From assembly GCA_949825065.1 (NCBI GenBank), contig OX463848.1, positions 34,439,491-34,503,490 of the forward strand: a stretch of DNA of 64,000 nt, read 5' to 3'. Made by a program: the position numbers and the translations under genes. The DNA is from Odontocerum albicorne. Taxonomy: Eukaryota > Arthropoda > Insecta > Trichoptera > Odontoceridae. Of this stretch, positions 1 through 11,194 are shown piece after piece. Every line of letters begins with the position of its first letter. The first letter of the stretch is position 1. The notes under the pieces were generated by a model. It was not told the DNA's origin. It did not search any database and saw nothing but the letters and a program-made list of their open reading frames with translations.

Positions 1-460
1 ATATATGGGTGAACTATGAAAGTTGAGGAATTCTGCTATGTGAGTAGTATTTTTCAGGTGCTGGAAGAGTTACGAGGGATATCGAACAAAGCCAATAGAG
101 GCACTTAAACTGTGAAAATGTATGACAGAATACAGAATGAAGTGATTAGCTATGAATGTGAAGTGAAGTATTAAGTAAGACCAAGAAGCGTTCTTTTAGA
201 TACTTTGGGCACGAAGAACGAGTGAACGAAGAAAGGCTTACAAAAATATAGTTTGCAAATGTGAGTGAAAGGCGTAATAGAGGAAAATGAAGTCAAGTGT
301 AGTTGGAGCAACAGAATAATATTTTAGAAGAAGGAAACATAAAAAGTCAGACTTATCGTAGAAGTTAATGAATGTAGAAGAGGAGAAGTTGTGTGTCAAG
401 ATAATCAAGTCTAACACTATGTCTTCTCTGCGTACCACGACATGGGAAATGGCGTGTTGG
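1..460 (+). mobile_element. LINE-alpha 3' fragment (non-LTR retrotransposon), decayed
   Basis: This is the decayed 3' end of a non-LTR retrotransposon ORF2 found about eleven times in the window. Shared landmarks are a block reading like YDRIRNEV (near 120), a block like LRWFGHVERM (near 200-225) and a final block like EEAKDVC followed by SAYP before the stop (near 375-450). The motifs lie downstream of the reverse transcriptase domain in such elements. The frame is broken throughout, and the left edge is cut by the window. Confidence 0.7.
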
Positions 461-1360
461 TATATATGTATGTAATTCAATTGCATATAGCATTTTGTCA
501 ATAAAGTGGCAAACATCTTTGTTACATTAAACTTGAACGACAGTATGATAATGCTTTCACAGAAAAAAAAAACATGTCTATTACTTTAAGTAAAAACAAT
601 TTTCATTGATTTCTTTACATATTTTAAATTTCATGTGCTGACTCTGGAAAAGTTGCCCAAAAACAGATTCCTACTTATTATCTATAGATTATTATAGGTT
701 ATAGATAGAATAATAATTTTAGCTAACTGATTTTCATTCGCCTATTATAATGTTATTAAATTTTATATTTTCAACTTATCGATCGGTAAAAAAATAGGTT
801 GTAATCATATTAAGACTCCACATGGGTTTGGATTCGAATACCAGGAAACGGTTTAAATTATTTTACCGCTACTTTCATCAATTGAAATAATTATTGCGGA
901 TCGTATATGAAATGGGAGATGGATTATTAAATTTAATTGATAAATGAAATCAGAATGTGATTTATCAAATTTGATTTCGAAAATAGAGCAAAACTATGTA
1001 ATGAACTAATTTCAACATAATACAACTTATTTTTCTTCTCAAACTTTCTGAAATCTCTGAAATATGTTTCGATGTTCATTTTTATGTCTAGGAGGGGATG
1101 AATTATACGTACGAGTAAATATTTTTTATTTGATTTTTTGAGTAAATATTTTTTAACAGATTATAACTTTTTTTTGTATGTCACGGCCTTGGATTATCTG
1201 AGCCTTGGCATATCACATGTTTGTATTATATGTATGGTAGTTGGTATACATGTACGTACAGCTTTCTGATACTTTTTGTATATGATTTGTGTTAATGTTT
1301 ATTCTTTTTTGTAACAAATTGATTTTATATTCATATTCAAAATTATAATTTGAGTATTAC
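461..1360. other. AT-rich unassigned sequence
   Basis: I see no gene or recognisable element. A short direct repeat of GAGTAAATATTTTTT occurs near 1110-1155. Confidence 0.5.
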
Positions 1361-1612
1361 CATTGTAGCTATTTGTAATAAAAGACCGTACATTGTGATA
1401 AGTTGTAGTACACCATTGTAGCTATTTGTAATAAAAGACCGTTCATTGTGATAAGTTGTAGTACACCATTGTAGCTATTTGTAATAAAAGAGCGTACATT
1501 GTGATAAGTTGTAGTATACTATTGTAGCTATTTGTAATAAAAGACCGTACATTGTGATAAGTTGTAGTATACTATTGTAGCTATTTGTAATAAAAGACCG
1601 TACATTGTGATA
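1361..1612. repeat. 53-bp tandem array, about 4.8 copies
   Basis: Copies begin at 1361, 1414, 1467, 1520 and 1573, a constant 53-bp step. Each holds CATTGTAGCTATTTGTAATA then AAGA(C/G)CGT(A/T)CATTG. Copies differ by only a few substitutions, so the array is young or homogenised. No open frame runs through it. Confidence 0.95.
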
Positions 1613-1639
1613 AAATAAAGTAAAAAATAGTAAAATGAA

Positions 1640-2160
1640 TATTTTACAGTAACATTACTTTGTCATACCACTAATTACATTAATCCTCACTACGTCTGTT
1701 TCTATATCATATTCCGAGGATCTCTTTAGGTGGAATAATCTCATTTCGTTATGAGAGCAGTACTGTCATCACGCTGATATCATGTTACATCGGAATTGTG
1801 TGTGATTTGTTGATCCAAAAGAAAAATATATTTAAGAAGGGTGAAACCTATTACATTCTATGCTTATTTATTAGATTCTTTGCTTATTTATTACATTTTT
1901 GTTTTGTTTATGGTTTTGTGTAACCAAAGAATGTAAAAGAATTCACCAATCTTAAATATTTTCCCTTTGGGTCAATAGACCACACTCACTTCCAATGTAA
2001 AAGAACATCGGTCTGACTTAAACACTGTTTTCGTTATGAACCGGAATCATTCTGCTTAAAGAGAACCTCGAGATGGGAGGTAGGAATACAAAGTGTAACA
2101 GCAAAGTAATTTATTTCTAAATATTCTTATACGGAGTTCTACAAAGTTTAAGCCAAAACC
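1640..2160. repeat. Fold-back element (family D), arms about 220 bp
   Basis: Two inverted arms, about 1640-1862 and 1929-2150, pair around a centre near 1895. Three checkpoints give the same mirror sum: the outer block with AACCTCG/CGAGGAT (1715 against 2070), the AATTGTGTGTG block (1790 against about 2000) and the ACATTCT block (1860 against 1930). The spacer is about 66 bp. Diverged relatives lie at 14880-15070, 18775-18900 and 26690-26885. No coding capacity is visible, so it is probably a non-autonomous fold-back or MITE. Confidence 0.75.
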
Positions 2161-2238
2161 TTTGATAAATCATTGTTAACTATTGTATTTACACATTTTA
2201 CCAACAGGATCACTGAATAAATTGCAATGAATTTAATA

Positions 2239-3190
2239 CGAGGCATATCCAGAAAGTAAGTGTACTGAATTTTTGTAGGCTACAATTTTTTTTATTTAAA
2301 CAAAAAAATGACTTGATTACCGTAGTACATATGTAAGCTATTTTTCGACATAGTCGCCATTCCTCTCAATGCAGGTGGTGAAGCGGGGTATCAACTTTTT
2401 GATGCCTTCCTCGAAGTAGTTTCCCGCCAACCCCTCCGTCCACTTCTCCACCTCCTCCTTTACCTCCTCGTCGGTTGAAAACCTTTTTCCACCCATGTGC
2501 AGCTTCAGGGAGGTCAAGAGATAGTAATCTGAAGATGCTAGGTCAAGGGAAATGCGTGGTATGGTTCAGGACATCCCATTTAAACGAGGCGAGCAGTTCC
2601 TTCGTGGCGTTGGCCGTGTGTGGTCTGGCATTGTCGTGCAGCAGGCAGACTCCCTTTGTCAGCATGCCTCTCCTCTTGTTCTGAATCGCCCTCCGCAATT
2701 TTTTAGGGTCTCACAGTATCTTGCAGAGTTGATGGTCTCCCCTTGAGGCATATATTCAATTAAAATTATGCCTTGACAGTCCAAAAACACGGATGCCATG
2801 ATTTTCTTGGCTGAAATTGTGGTTTTGAACTTTTTGGCGGAGGGGTGAAGAGGTGTGACGCCACTGTTGAGACTGCCTTTTGGTTTCAGGCGTGTAGTGT
2901 GCAACCCAAGTTTCATCTCCAGTAACGATGGAGCGGAGAAATTCATCTCCATGGAGTTTGCAGCGCCTCAAAAACTCTTGCCCGGCATTATTTATTTCGC
3001 ACTTGGCGGGAGATTGGATTGATATTTTTCACGAAACGTGTTGTCGCGTCGACACTTCTCAACGTACTGACCTCGAACCAATCTCGTTGCGGAGGAGAAG
3101 GTTCAGGCTACACGGGAGTGTAGCCAACATGTCGAAAATAAAATCCATCCGGTCGTGAGAGCCTCAGTACACTTGCTTTCTGGATACGCC
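2239..3190 (-). mobile_element. Mariner-family DNA transposon, internally deleted and frameshifted
   Basis: Terminal inverted repeats are visible at both ends (outer block ATCCAGAAAG on the left, CTTTCTGGAT on the right, then AAGTGTACTG), flanked by TA. On the minus strand the transposase runs from about 3000 down to 2325. Visible blocks are TGDETW near 2915 (first catalytic Asp), LHDNARPHT near 2640 (second Asp), a block like LASSDYYL near 2545 (third Asp, DD34D spacing) and a C-terminus ending in YVEK and a stop near 2325. The N-terminal helix-turn-helix region is largely missing, and at least two frameshifts or stops separate the blocks. The length of about 950 bp is below the usual 1.3 kb. 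It is a dead copy of a cut-and-paste transposase. Confidence 0.93.
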
Positions 3191-3785
3191 TAGTATTTTT
3201 CATTAATGAATTTGACTCTTCTCCACATTACTTATTTGAAAAGATTACAAACCTAAACTCGTTTCTCTTGCAAATTTAATTAAGTGTCACATTTACTTAT
3301 TTAAAGTGAGTAAAAACAGTCATCCGTTTTTCAATTCCAGGTTGGCTTGAGCAGAATTGACGTAACTTCTCGACTTCGTATCAGAAAATGGTGCCTTCAG
3401 CATCTTCAACAGTCACCGACTACCGCAGATTTAATTTGTATAACAAATTAAACTTCATAATTAACGTCAAATCGAAAGGCAAAACTGATTAATTACATAT
3501 TAAAGTGTGATTTGATGAATAATTTGATATATCATATATTATAGAAGGATGGCCGTCTTTTTGTAATTTATGGACGTATTTAATCGTGTAACAAAATTTC
3601 AGCATCATGTACTATAAGAACAGTGTTTTTTGTCGCTTTGTGTTTTAGAAGCGACAAATCAATCATTCGTGTATTTTGATTTTGTAATAAAACATCATTC
3701 TAAAAACGCATTATTATTGATTTTTTTTACAAAAGACAGCTCATATTTTTTTTACACGACGACATAAGGATAAAAGCTCTAAAAA
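3191..3785. other. AT-rich unassigned sequence with a short hairpin
   Basis: No gene is seen. A perfect 10-bp inverted repeat (TTTGTCGCTT at 3629-3638, complement at 3649-3658) has a 10-base loop. A second 10-bp inverted repeat lies near 3430-3452. Confidence 0.5.
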
Positions 3786-3900
3786 GCGACCTCGATGGTC
3801 TCAGTGATTAGACGTCTCTCTACCAACCAGGGGATTGAGGGTTTGTACACTACGAGTAGAAAGGACTCCAGTCTGGTTTTAACATAAGGTCACTAGATGC
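3786..3900 (+). mobile_element. SINE-A (tRNA-derived), 5' part, diverged
   Basis: It matches the SINE-A consensus: head GCGACCTCGATGGTCTCAGTG (A-box region), remnant B-box, then AAGGACTCCAGTCTGGTTTT. The 3' half is lost. Confidence 0.7.
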
Positions 3901-4254
3901 CGATAAGTAGAGTAATCACACTGTTTAACTGTGTGTGTCCTCATATACATGTATTTCATGTGTCGCTCGGCTCCTTCAGAAAAAATCTCTTTTATTTAGT
4001 GTAGTACCTACTTGAAATGATTTAATATTTTTATATTATCTTACATTATACATTTTGTCATAGTGTTTTAGTGTAACATATACATTTTGACAATATTCTT
4101 TATAAGTCTTAAAATGTTGAGCTGTTTTATACATGTTTTTTTTTGTACTTGTTATGTTTGGTCCTTGTACGAATTATGGAAACCTGTAATGTGCAAAGCA
4201 CCTAAAAATATAAATAAATGGAGTTTAACATATTTCTACCTGGTTCGAAAAAAA

Positions 4255-4315
4255 ATGCCACATGGTACACAAATCTGCCAGGTTGTGCTGTATACAACGA
4301 AAGTGTAATACAATT
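4255..4315 (+). mobile_element. SINE-A 3' tail fragment
   Basis: It carries the SINE-A tail blocks: GCCACATGG, then CCAGGTTGTGCTGTATACAA, then GTGTAATACAAT. Confidence 0.65.
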
Positions 4316-4442
4316 CATTAAGTCCAGTGAAATGATATCTGAAAGTGTATTAGATCTAGTATGTTACGTCAAGATACTCATAATTAGCATCTATAATTTT
4401 GCCTCTCATGTTCATTTTGTTGAATTTCATTGTTTACAATTC

Positions 4443-4630
4443 AACCTAGTGAACTTACTGCTATATATCGATCTGTTCCAGCCAACCAAAAGGATGTTAT
4501 AAAGACCTTAAAGGAAAACTAGGATGAAACATTTCTAAAAGCCTATTAAAAAAATTGTGTTATCGGAAATTGAACCCGCAATCCGCAGAATGATAAGGAG
4601 ACAGTCACTTTACTAACTAGACCACGGAAA
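4443..4630 (-). mobile_element. SINE-A, nearly full length, diverged
   Basis: Read on the minus strand it has the tRNA-like head (B-box complement ATTGAACCCGCAA near 4570, A-box complement near 4615), the body block CTTTAAGGTCTT, and the tail. It holds no coding sequence; it would be transcribed by RNA polymerase III from internal promoter boxes if active. Confidence 0.75.
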
Positions 4631-5425
4631 TAGTTGGCCAATTGTTCGTTTGCCAATGTACTCGTACTTGGAACAGTAGCCTATATTATAGAAAAATGTA
4701 TTCAAAATGAGAAACGATTTTAAATTAAGACTTCAGGCTCCGTTATAAATTAAACCTGGGATGCCGAAATGTTTATCTTGCACGTTTACAATGAAATTCT
4801 TTTCTGGTGATAAATTATAAATATTGTAATGATCGTGAATTATGAATTTTATGTAACCCTCAAACACAAACTTGCTCTATCGTAAGTGAGAAACTAAAAA
4901 ACCACGTAAGTTTCAGTGTAACCGACAATAACATGAGTACGGACACTATAGTTCAAATCATAGTTGTAAAAGCTCTTAGTGTTGATGATGTAATCCACTT
5001 TTGAATCTTACGTGGAAATGAAGAAATAGTGCCACTTTATCGAGAATGAGTGGTCATCTCGAGTAAGCCAGTAAAACAGCTGCACGGTCGTTAAACAGAT
5101 AGAAAATTTCCGTGGCGCATTACAAATTAAGCGAAGAAAATTGCAAAATTCAACACGTTCATTATTAATTTTGTTATTTGCACGTAACCACATGTTATTA
5201 ACTGCAAGATGATACACTTACGAAACTAATATTATTTCTAAGGCGACTGAGGAGCATTGGAGGATTTATACTAATCGTATAATTATTTTCAAAAATCTTG
5301 GAAATAGAAATAAATATTTTTAGACGTTGTTGTAAGATGTAATGCTGAAAATTTATCCTATAAAAACTGGACATAGATAGTCAACGATTACATCAATAAA
5401 AATATAAAGAACGCAGGGGGTGTAA
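4631..5425. other. Unassigned sequence
   Basis: AT-rich. I see no gene, repeat family or splice-bounded open frame. Confidence 0.5.
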
Positions 5426-5429
5426 CCAC

Positions 5430-5535
5430 TCTGAGCTCTGGTATTTGAGTGGCAGCACCTCATTAGCTGTATCGATTAGGGATAGAGTGAAATATCGCGC
5501 ACGCGCACTGCTCCGCCGGTGCAGTAATCTATTTG
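5430..5535. promoter_or_regulatory. Candidate regulatory block with an NRF1-type site
   Basis: A compact, higher-GC block in AT-rich surroundings. It holds GCGCACGCGC at 5497-5506, one base from the NRF1/Ewg consensus GCGCATGCGC, and TATCGATTA at 5470-5478, close to the DREF-type TATCGATA. The binding assignment is inferred from motifs only; no transcript start is visible. Confidence 0.3.
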
Positions 5536-5865
5536 TAAAGTTAATTTATATGTGCCCTTTAATAAGCCAGCTAACTTCAATGGTGTTTTGATTATAATAA
5601 AGCTACTCAATCAGGGATCGAACCCAAGATTTGTATTAATAATAAATCCAATCAATTTTGTCAATCAATTAATAAATAGAACCAATTGAAGAAATAAATA
5701 AAATAGTTGATAAACGTTGAATAAAATATATTCTTTGAGCCATTATAAGTAAGCTATTATTTCAGTCTTTAAAAAAATCAAAGAAATTAGGAATCAATTT
5801 TTTATTAAAATGTAACTAAAAATTGACTAAAACGAATCGTTTGAAATGGCAAAGTTCAGTTCGAA

Positions 5866-5925
5866 GTACCCCTGAAGATGAGTTGCATATGACATGAAAC
5901 TAGTTGGGTTAAATATATATTTTCA
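5866..5925 (+). repeat. Penelope-like terminal motif, weak copy
   Basis: It contains CCCCTGAAGATG and, 15 bases on, ATGAAAC, the same ordered motif found in the repeats at 32420-32540, 37000-37115 and 62745-63065 (there on the minus strand). The hairpin between the motifs is only about 3 bp here. Confidence 0.4.
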
Positions 5926-7570
5926 AGTGAATAAAACAGTATTTTAATTATATTATAAATAACATTAATTTCTGTAACATATTTTATATTATAAATAACA
6001 CGAAACTCGAGAAATATTTCAATCTTTTATATGAAAAAATCGTTTTTTTTTATTTTTAATATATAATAGAAACTGGACTTTTTGGTTTTCGGTATTAAGT
6101 ATGTTTGAGTTTAGTACCTTCTATGCGCAACGATGAAATATTCAGATCTTATCAAAATTGTATAGATATACCTCGTCAACTGTTCTAAAGGGAGTTCTCA
6201 ACAACTTGGCCATTTAAAGCCAACTCCTCGGACGTACAGTTTCCAAGATACTTAGACTCCGGGAATGATTTCGTCCATACCCCAGCTCAGGAAGACTTGG
6301 GAAAATAACACAGTCAGTAAATTTAAGTCACATCCAGTTCTTATATACAAAGAAGAACGTGGATAAAATTTTATGTAAAAAATAACTGGAAATGAGTTAA
6401 TACCATATATTTCATTTAATTAATCTAAACAACCGAACAACCTTAATTTGAACAATTTTCAATGGTTTTTTTATCCACAATACAACAATATTTTTATACA
6501 CAATAAATGTTCAACGTTAATTATGTCTAGACATACTTACATACTCGTACCCCTTTCACTAAAACCTTCCCTTCCCTTTCTTCGTTAAAACAATTGTTAA
6601 GAATTAATGTAATCGGTTTTTATTTTATATCTGTATTGCTTGTAGAGTGATATCATTAAAACAACAGTATTTTTTCTCAAAAAAATCAATAAAAAAGTCA
6701 TAATTTTAATGGAAACCCAAAATGTCGAGTTTAACCTTTGCCTTCCTGTGCTAAGAAAATCCGCCCTTTTCGGTGATGTTTATTCAATACACGTGTAAAA
6801 ATGAGCGTATTAAAATCGTAAAAATAAGAATATTTATAGCCAATCAGTTAAATTAATTAAATTTGAAGTCAAAAGTGATAATAATTTAAATTTAATTGCT
6901 AAAAACATCGGCTGATGTTCACAAAACTGGCAAAAAGACCACCTCACATGAATGCCCTAGAGCGACTGAGACCTGAGACGGACTAAAACTGTATATGTTA
7001 TACCTCGGAGGAAGAAACACAACTGCAAACTGAGATTCTATTTCTTGCGTTCCCATATACCGAAGTAGAGTGAGAGTGAGACGTGAATAGCGTCGCTTCC
7101 TCACCCATAGCGGTTTTTAGAATGAATATACCTACGTCACACACTAGCACACGTTTGATTGTCTTGGTAAGTTTATTCCCGATTTTCAGAAAATATCTCT
7201 GATGTGGCCGATAAGTGCTAATTATTATTAATATTATTGTTTCATTCAATGCGTAAATGTATTACGGAAGAATACCTAAACTCTGAACCCAGTATTTATT
7301 ATATTTTTAGAGATATTAAAGTTTTTAGAAGCAATGTGTACTAGTTACACATCACAAGGAAGGAAGGGTTAAGTATAAAAAAAAACAATTTTATAAATAG
7401 AGAATTATTTTCCTAGGAAACATTCAAACTCTGCATTCACATCCTTACACATACTTAAATCCCAAATAATCACATACATGATTCCAACTACATCTTAATC
7501 TCATCAACCACATAAAAATCATATTCAACAACTCCTCATTACATTTGCATCAGTCATTATATCACATATC
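5926..7570. other. Unassigned AT-rich sequence
   Basis: A short direct duplication of TATTATAAATAACA lies near 5951-6000. The region 6900-7250 has somewhat higher complexity (AGAGTGAGAGTGAGACG near 7070), but no supported exon. Confidence 0.45.
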
Positions 7571-7573
7571 TAA

Positions 7574-7837
7574 ATGAAGACCAGCAAAAACTTCGCACTC
7601 TGCGATCTCTCCCAATCAAGGAGTCACCTTGTAACAGTTTTATCATTTGGAGATCACCCGTTTTCCTCAGGAATGCATATTAAATTCTTGGCGCAAGGAA
7701 ATGTAACTTCCTCCTCATTTGCCGATCAATCAATGATGTATGAACGAGTGAGGTTGGAACCAGATCTCAAGGTGTTGCTTCCATGTTCTAGTATATCAAT
7801 AGATGATTATCAGAAGGATAAGTATAGATCCTACTGA
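7574..7837 (+). other. Unrecognised 87-codon open frame from an ATG
   Basis: An ATG-initiated frame of 87 codons with less biased composition than its surroundings. I recognise no family, no signal peptide and no membrane segment. No clear promoter or splice site supports it, and a decayed mobile-element frame is as likely as a gene. Confidence 0.2.
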
Positions 7838-7884
7838 AATTTAAACTCTTCTGAATTACAATACAAACCTGTACAAGAAAAACT

Positions 7885-8070
7885 ATAATTTATTTATTTA
7901 TATATAACAAGAAATTTTATAAATATACAAGTATAACGTGTGAAGAAACAACAGGTAATTTAATGTGGACAAACCATTTTTATTGATCTGGGTATATTGC
8001 GTATCATTTGTTGTATCCCCATTAAACTAGGTTTTTGTCTGTATCTTACTAAGAACAATGAAATAAATGA
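7885..8070. repeat. Interspersed repeat family C, copy 1
   Basis: One of four copies (also 15585-15790, 52935-53110, 58560-58765). Shared blocks are ACAGGTAATTTAATGTGGAC, GATCTGGGTAT, GTCCC(C)ATTAAACTAG and TTTTGTCTGTATCT. An ATTTATTTA run at the left edge looks like the A-rich tail of a retro-inserted element read backwards. No coding capacity is visible. Confidence 0.7.
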
Positions 8071-8640
8071 ATACATTATATAGGAGTATCTTATAATAGA
8101 AAATATTTATTTAAACCTGTAGTAAAATGATACAGCTATTTTTTTAAATCATGTTTTGTCTCATATGTAAGTGGGCTGTGGTCATTTTGGCGACCTTTTA
8201 AAATGAACCAAAGAAGAACACAGGTCAAGATGGGCTTCACAATAATGGCGAGATAATAGGACCCACCTATACATAGGAATCGCACTGAATCGATTAATAT
8301 AAGGATGTCATACTAGTATTTTGGATTCTGAAAGGATTGCGTTTATTTTATAATACTAATGGTTATCTTTCACGCTAAGCAAGCGGGCATTCCAGGTTTG
8401 ATTCCTTTGCAGATTTAATTCCGGACAGGCTTTACTTTTAGATCGATTTACATTTGAATTTATGTTTTTTGTAGCTTATATGCATTTGTAACAACACAAA
8501 GATAGCGCTATATAAAATTATATCTAATGAAAGACTGCAATAAACAAAACCTGCAGATCTTCTTGAAACATTGATTTCCTTTGCTACCGAAACTTTGTGT
8601 TTGATCTGTCAGGAGTGTGTGTTTGCTGAAGTGCAACAGC
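8071..8640. other. Unassigned sequence
   Basis: No gene or repeat family recognised. It lies in the proposed intron downstream (minus sense) of the candidate exon at 8832-9112. Confidence 0.4.
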
Positions 8641-8644
8641 TGGT

Positions 8645-8735
8645 ACACTATAAACCAACACACGCACAGGCGTATTCCATTTACAAGATGGCTGTCAATT
8701 AAACTTGATCACGAGGAATAGTCTATCGTATCGTA
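8645..8735 (+). repeat. Interspersed repeat family F, copy 1
   Basis: It shares ACTATAAACCAA(C/T)ACAC, CACAGGC(G/A)TATT and ATCACGAGG(A/G)ATAGTC in the same order with 49676-49772. Two copies, same orientation. Function unknown. Confidence 0.6.
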
Positions 8736-8831
8736 ATACTAATAACTTTTTTAAATATCTAAATAAACTAAAATGTAAAAATAATCTACAAATGAATAAA
8801 ATAAATAGATATGATTGTTTGAATATCTTAC

Positions 8832-9112
8832 CTGCATCATCGTTCGAGTCGACCGACGGCGGGCGGCGCGGCTGTGCTAGCTGATGCGTGGGCGGACGCG
8901 CCACAAAGGGCGGCACCGGCAGGAAGGGCAGCAGGGGCGGCCAGCAGGGGGCGCGCGCCCCGCCCCACAGCCGCCCGCCGGCGGCGCCCCACGCCAACTC
9001 CACGGCTCTGGCCGGGGCTGTCGCGCCCCCGCGAAGCAGAGCTACTGCCCCGCACACACCATCCCCCGCACCCACCGTGGACAGCGTTAGGGCACACGTC
9101 TGACGAAGCACT
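8832..9112 (-). CDS. Candidate GC-rich exon with strong splice donor (product unknown)
   Basis: This CpG-dense island stands out sharply from its AT-rich flanks. On the minus strand it ends in CAG followed by GTAAGAT, a strong 5' splice site (exon end 8832). One frame is open across the whole island and into the donor, but it holds no ATG; it is rich in Ala, Gly, Pro and Arg, with a Pro-rich stretch and a last block VDSNDDAG. Alternatively the island is mostly 5' untranslated and translation begins at ATGATGCAG directly before the donor. A possible acceptor (AAATATAG) sits at its upstream edge but has a poor pyrimidine tract. I do not recognise the protein. No partner exon is identified. Confidence 0.4.
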
Positions 9113-9169
9113 TCTATATTTCACCAAGACACCATAACATACGAAAAAAAGATGAACAAATGTTCAATG

Positions 9170-9450
9170 TATCTCACTGAAAAGTTCACGTCTTTTAACT
9201 GAACTGTGATCTCAAAAAGTTCACGACTTTTTTTCACAGAACTGTGATCTTTTCAAAAAGTTTACGACTTATTTCCACTGAACTGTGAAATAGTGCAAAT
9301 GTTCACGATTTAATTAACTTAACTCCGATATTTAAGAAAAATGCACTACTTATTTAAACTTAAGCGTTGATTTGTTCAGCTAAGCTTCCAAAGTTCTCTT
9401 GGCTCAACTACTCACAACTTTCACTAAACTGTGATCTTACAGTTCATAAA
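9170..9450. repeat. Degenerate ~35-41-bp tandem repeat beside the GC island
   Basis: AAAGTTCACG(T/A)C(T) followed by CTGAACTGTGATC recurs at 9184, 9219 and 9260, with decayed copies on to about 9440. It lies immediately upstream (minus sense) of the candidate exon, so it could be 5' leader or promoter sequence. Confidence 0.65.
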
Positions 9451-10345
9451 ATCTCTTACTGTGCTTGACTTTGGGGATAAAGGTTCAAAATTTGATTTTT
9501 ATACTAACTTCCTAACCAGTTCAATAATTGTGTACTGAAAATATTGTTTCTAAGTTAACAATTTTTTTATGGATCACTTTCTCTTGTTTTCTTTTTTACT
9601 GTCTTTTACTGATGATCGTTCACAATAATATTGTTAATATTTTGAAATATTATTTATACTCACTCTCGATTTAGAAATTATCTTTAGCTTTCTTCCTTTT
9701 ATCTTTTCTGGGTTAAAAATTCTTTGATAACAGTCTTTCAGTTTATTTTTTTTAAATTAAGGACAAAAAACTTTTAAGTTTGTTCATTTTTATTGTTGAC
9801 ACTGTGGATGCTTCTTTGATATTTTTCAGTCTTTTTAGAGTAGCTTTAATAGAATATTAAGTAAGCAACAAGTCTTCGACTGAATGAATTCTTGTAAGAG
9901 TTCTTCTGATTGTAGGATCCTTGCGTGTTAAGTCAACTGTTTGCTTGATCAACTTCCATCTCTTAAAGACAATCTGTCACGCAATCAACTCCGGATATTA
10001 AAATTTATTGAATTTGCTGTTGACTTGACAAAGGCACTGATTTATCTCTTGTTTAGAGTTTTCGTAAAATAACCATTAATTATTGCAATTCATTCAACTT
10101 GTTTGTCTTTGAGTTATTTTTTTCTTTTTTAGCTGTAAAATAAAATAAATTTATTTTAAGTTTTATAATTAGCACTTCTTTTCGCATCAAAACTTATATT
10201 TGTTGGAATTCTTTAATATTTTTTTAAAACAAACGAGTTTAATTTTTGTGTGTTTTTATAAGATTCTATCACGCATTTTTTTATTGTTAGTATATAATAT
10301 TTCAATAAGATTTTTTTTTTAAGTTTAAATAATAATTTTATTCAT
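9451..10345. other. Unassigned; possible 5' flank of the minus-strand candidate exon
   Basis: AT-rich. On the minus strand a TCAGT initiator-like pentamer occurs near 9880. No TATA box at a convincing distance, and no gene, is seen. Confidence 0.35.
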
Positions 10346-10349
10346 ATCG

Positions 10350-10680
10350 TTTATACGCTGCGAGAATAATAAAAATAACAAGTGACAACATAGTATCGTT
10401 TAGATAACAATTTCCCCTCAGAGGTAGAGACCCCTAAGTAGAAAATCAAACCCAGTATTATTGAAAGATTAGAAAAATCGAATAAGCAGTTTGTAAGTAC
10501 AGGTAAGTGGCGGCTGTGGTCATTAGATTTGGTATTTTTTCGGATCTGCATATGTTCCGAAAAACATATTTGTTTATAAAACCGTAAAAATTTTACCAAG
10601 GGAAGACAAACTACAAAGGAACCTTTATAAAGATCTTCCGATATGTGATGGTAACACTTTCATAAAATGTTATAAACTGA
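10350..10680 (-). mobile_element. SINE-B copy 1
   Basis: It matches the SINE-B repeat read on the minus strand: a block with TTTTTCGGAACATATGCAGA, a block with GGCCACAGCC-like sequence near 10510, and the T-arm-like block, here decayed, near 10440. It forms an inverted pair with the next copy at 10740-11030. Confidence 0.65.
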
Positions 10681-10739
10681 TATTGGAAAATACAATCGGA
10701 ATATCAAAAAATACTCTAAATTTCAACATCCCATCAAAC

Positions 10740-11030
10740 AAGCTTACTACCGCATACCGGAAGATCTACAAAGGTTTATTTGTAGTTCATCTTCCTTTGA
10801 TACATTTTCTGCAGTTTTCTTACCAAATATGTTTTTCTAAACATATACAGATACAGGGAAGTACCTAATATCATGGCCGCAGTCACCATCTTCCTAACAT
10901 TACACTCAACGTATATAGATTTATTTTGTAATATTTTTAATCTGTCAATTATAGCGGGTTCGAATCCTGAGTGAGTGCCGTTGATGAGAAACTGCTCTCC
11001 AAATGTTGCTATATAAATTGGCTTTTTATT
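10740..11030 (+). mobile_element. SINE-B copy 2
   Basis: Ordered blocks are CTTACCAAATATGTTTTTCT, CATGGCCGCAGTCACCA, AGCGGGTTCGAATCCTGAGT (B-box/T-arm-like), CTGCTCTCCAAATG and an ATT-repeat tail. The ATT tail suggests mobilisation by a LINE with an (ATT)n 3' end; that is inference. Confidence 0.75.
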
Positions 11031-11194
11031 ATTATTATTAGTTTTATAATAACTTTATTTAGGTAGTCAGGATGATGGCTCGGTAAGTAGGTATTATATA
11101 CATATTAGGTATTTTTTACTGTTTATCCATTTCCATTAATAATAATAAAATAATAATAATTTAATTGTCTCAGCGTTTTAGTTTTCTTAATCAT

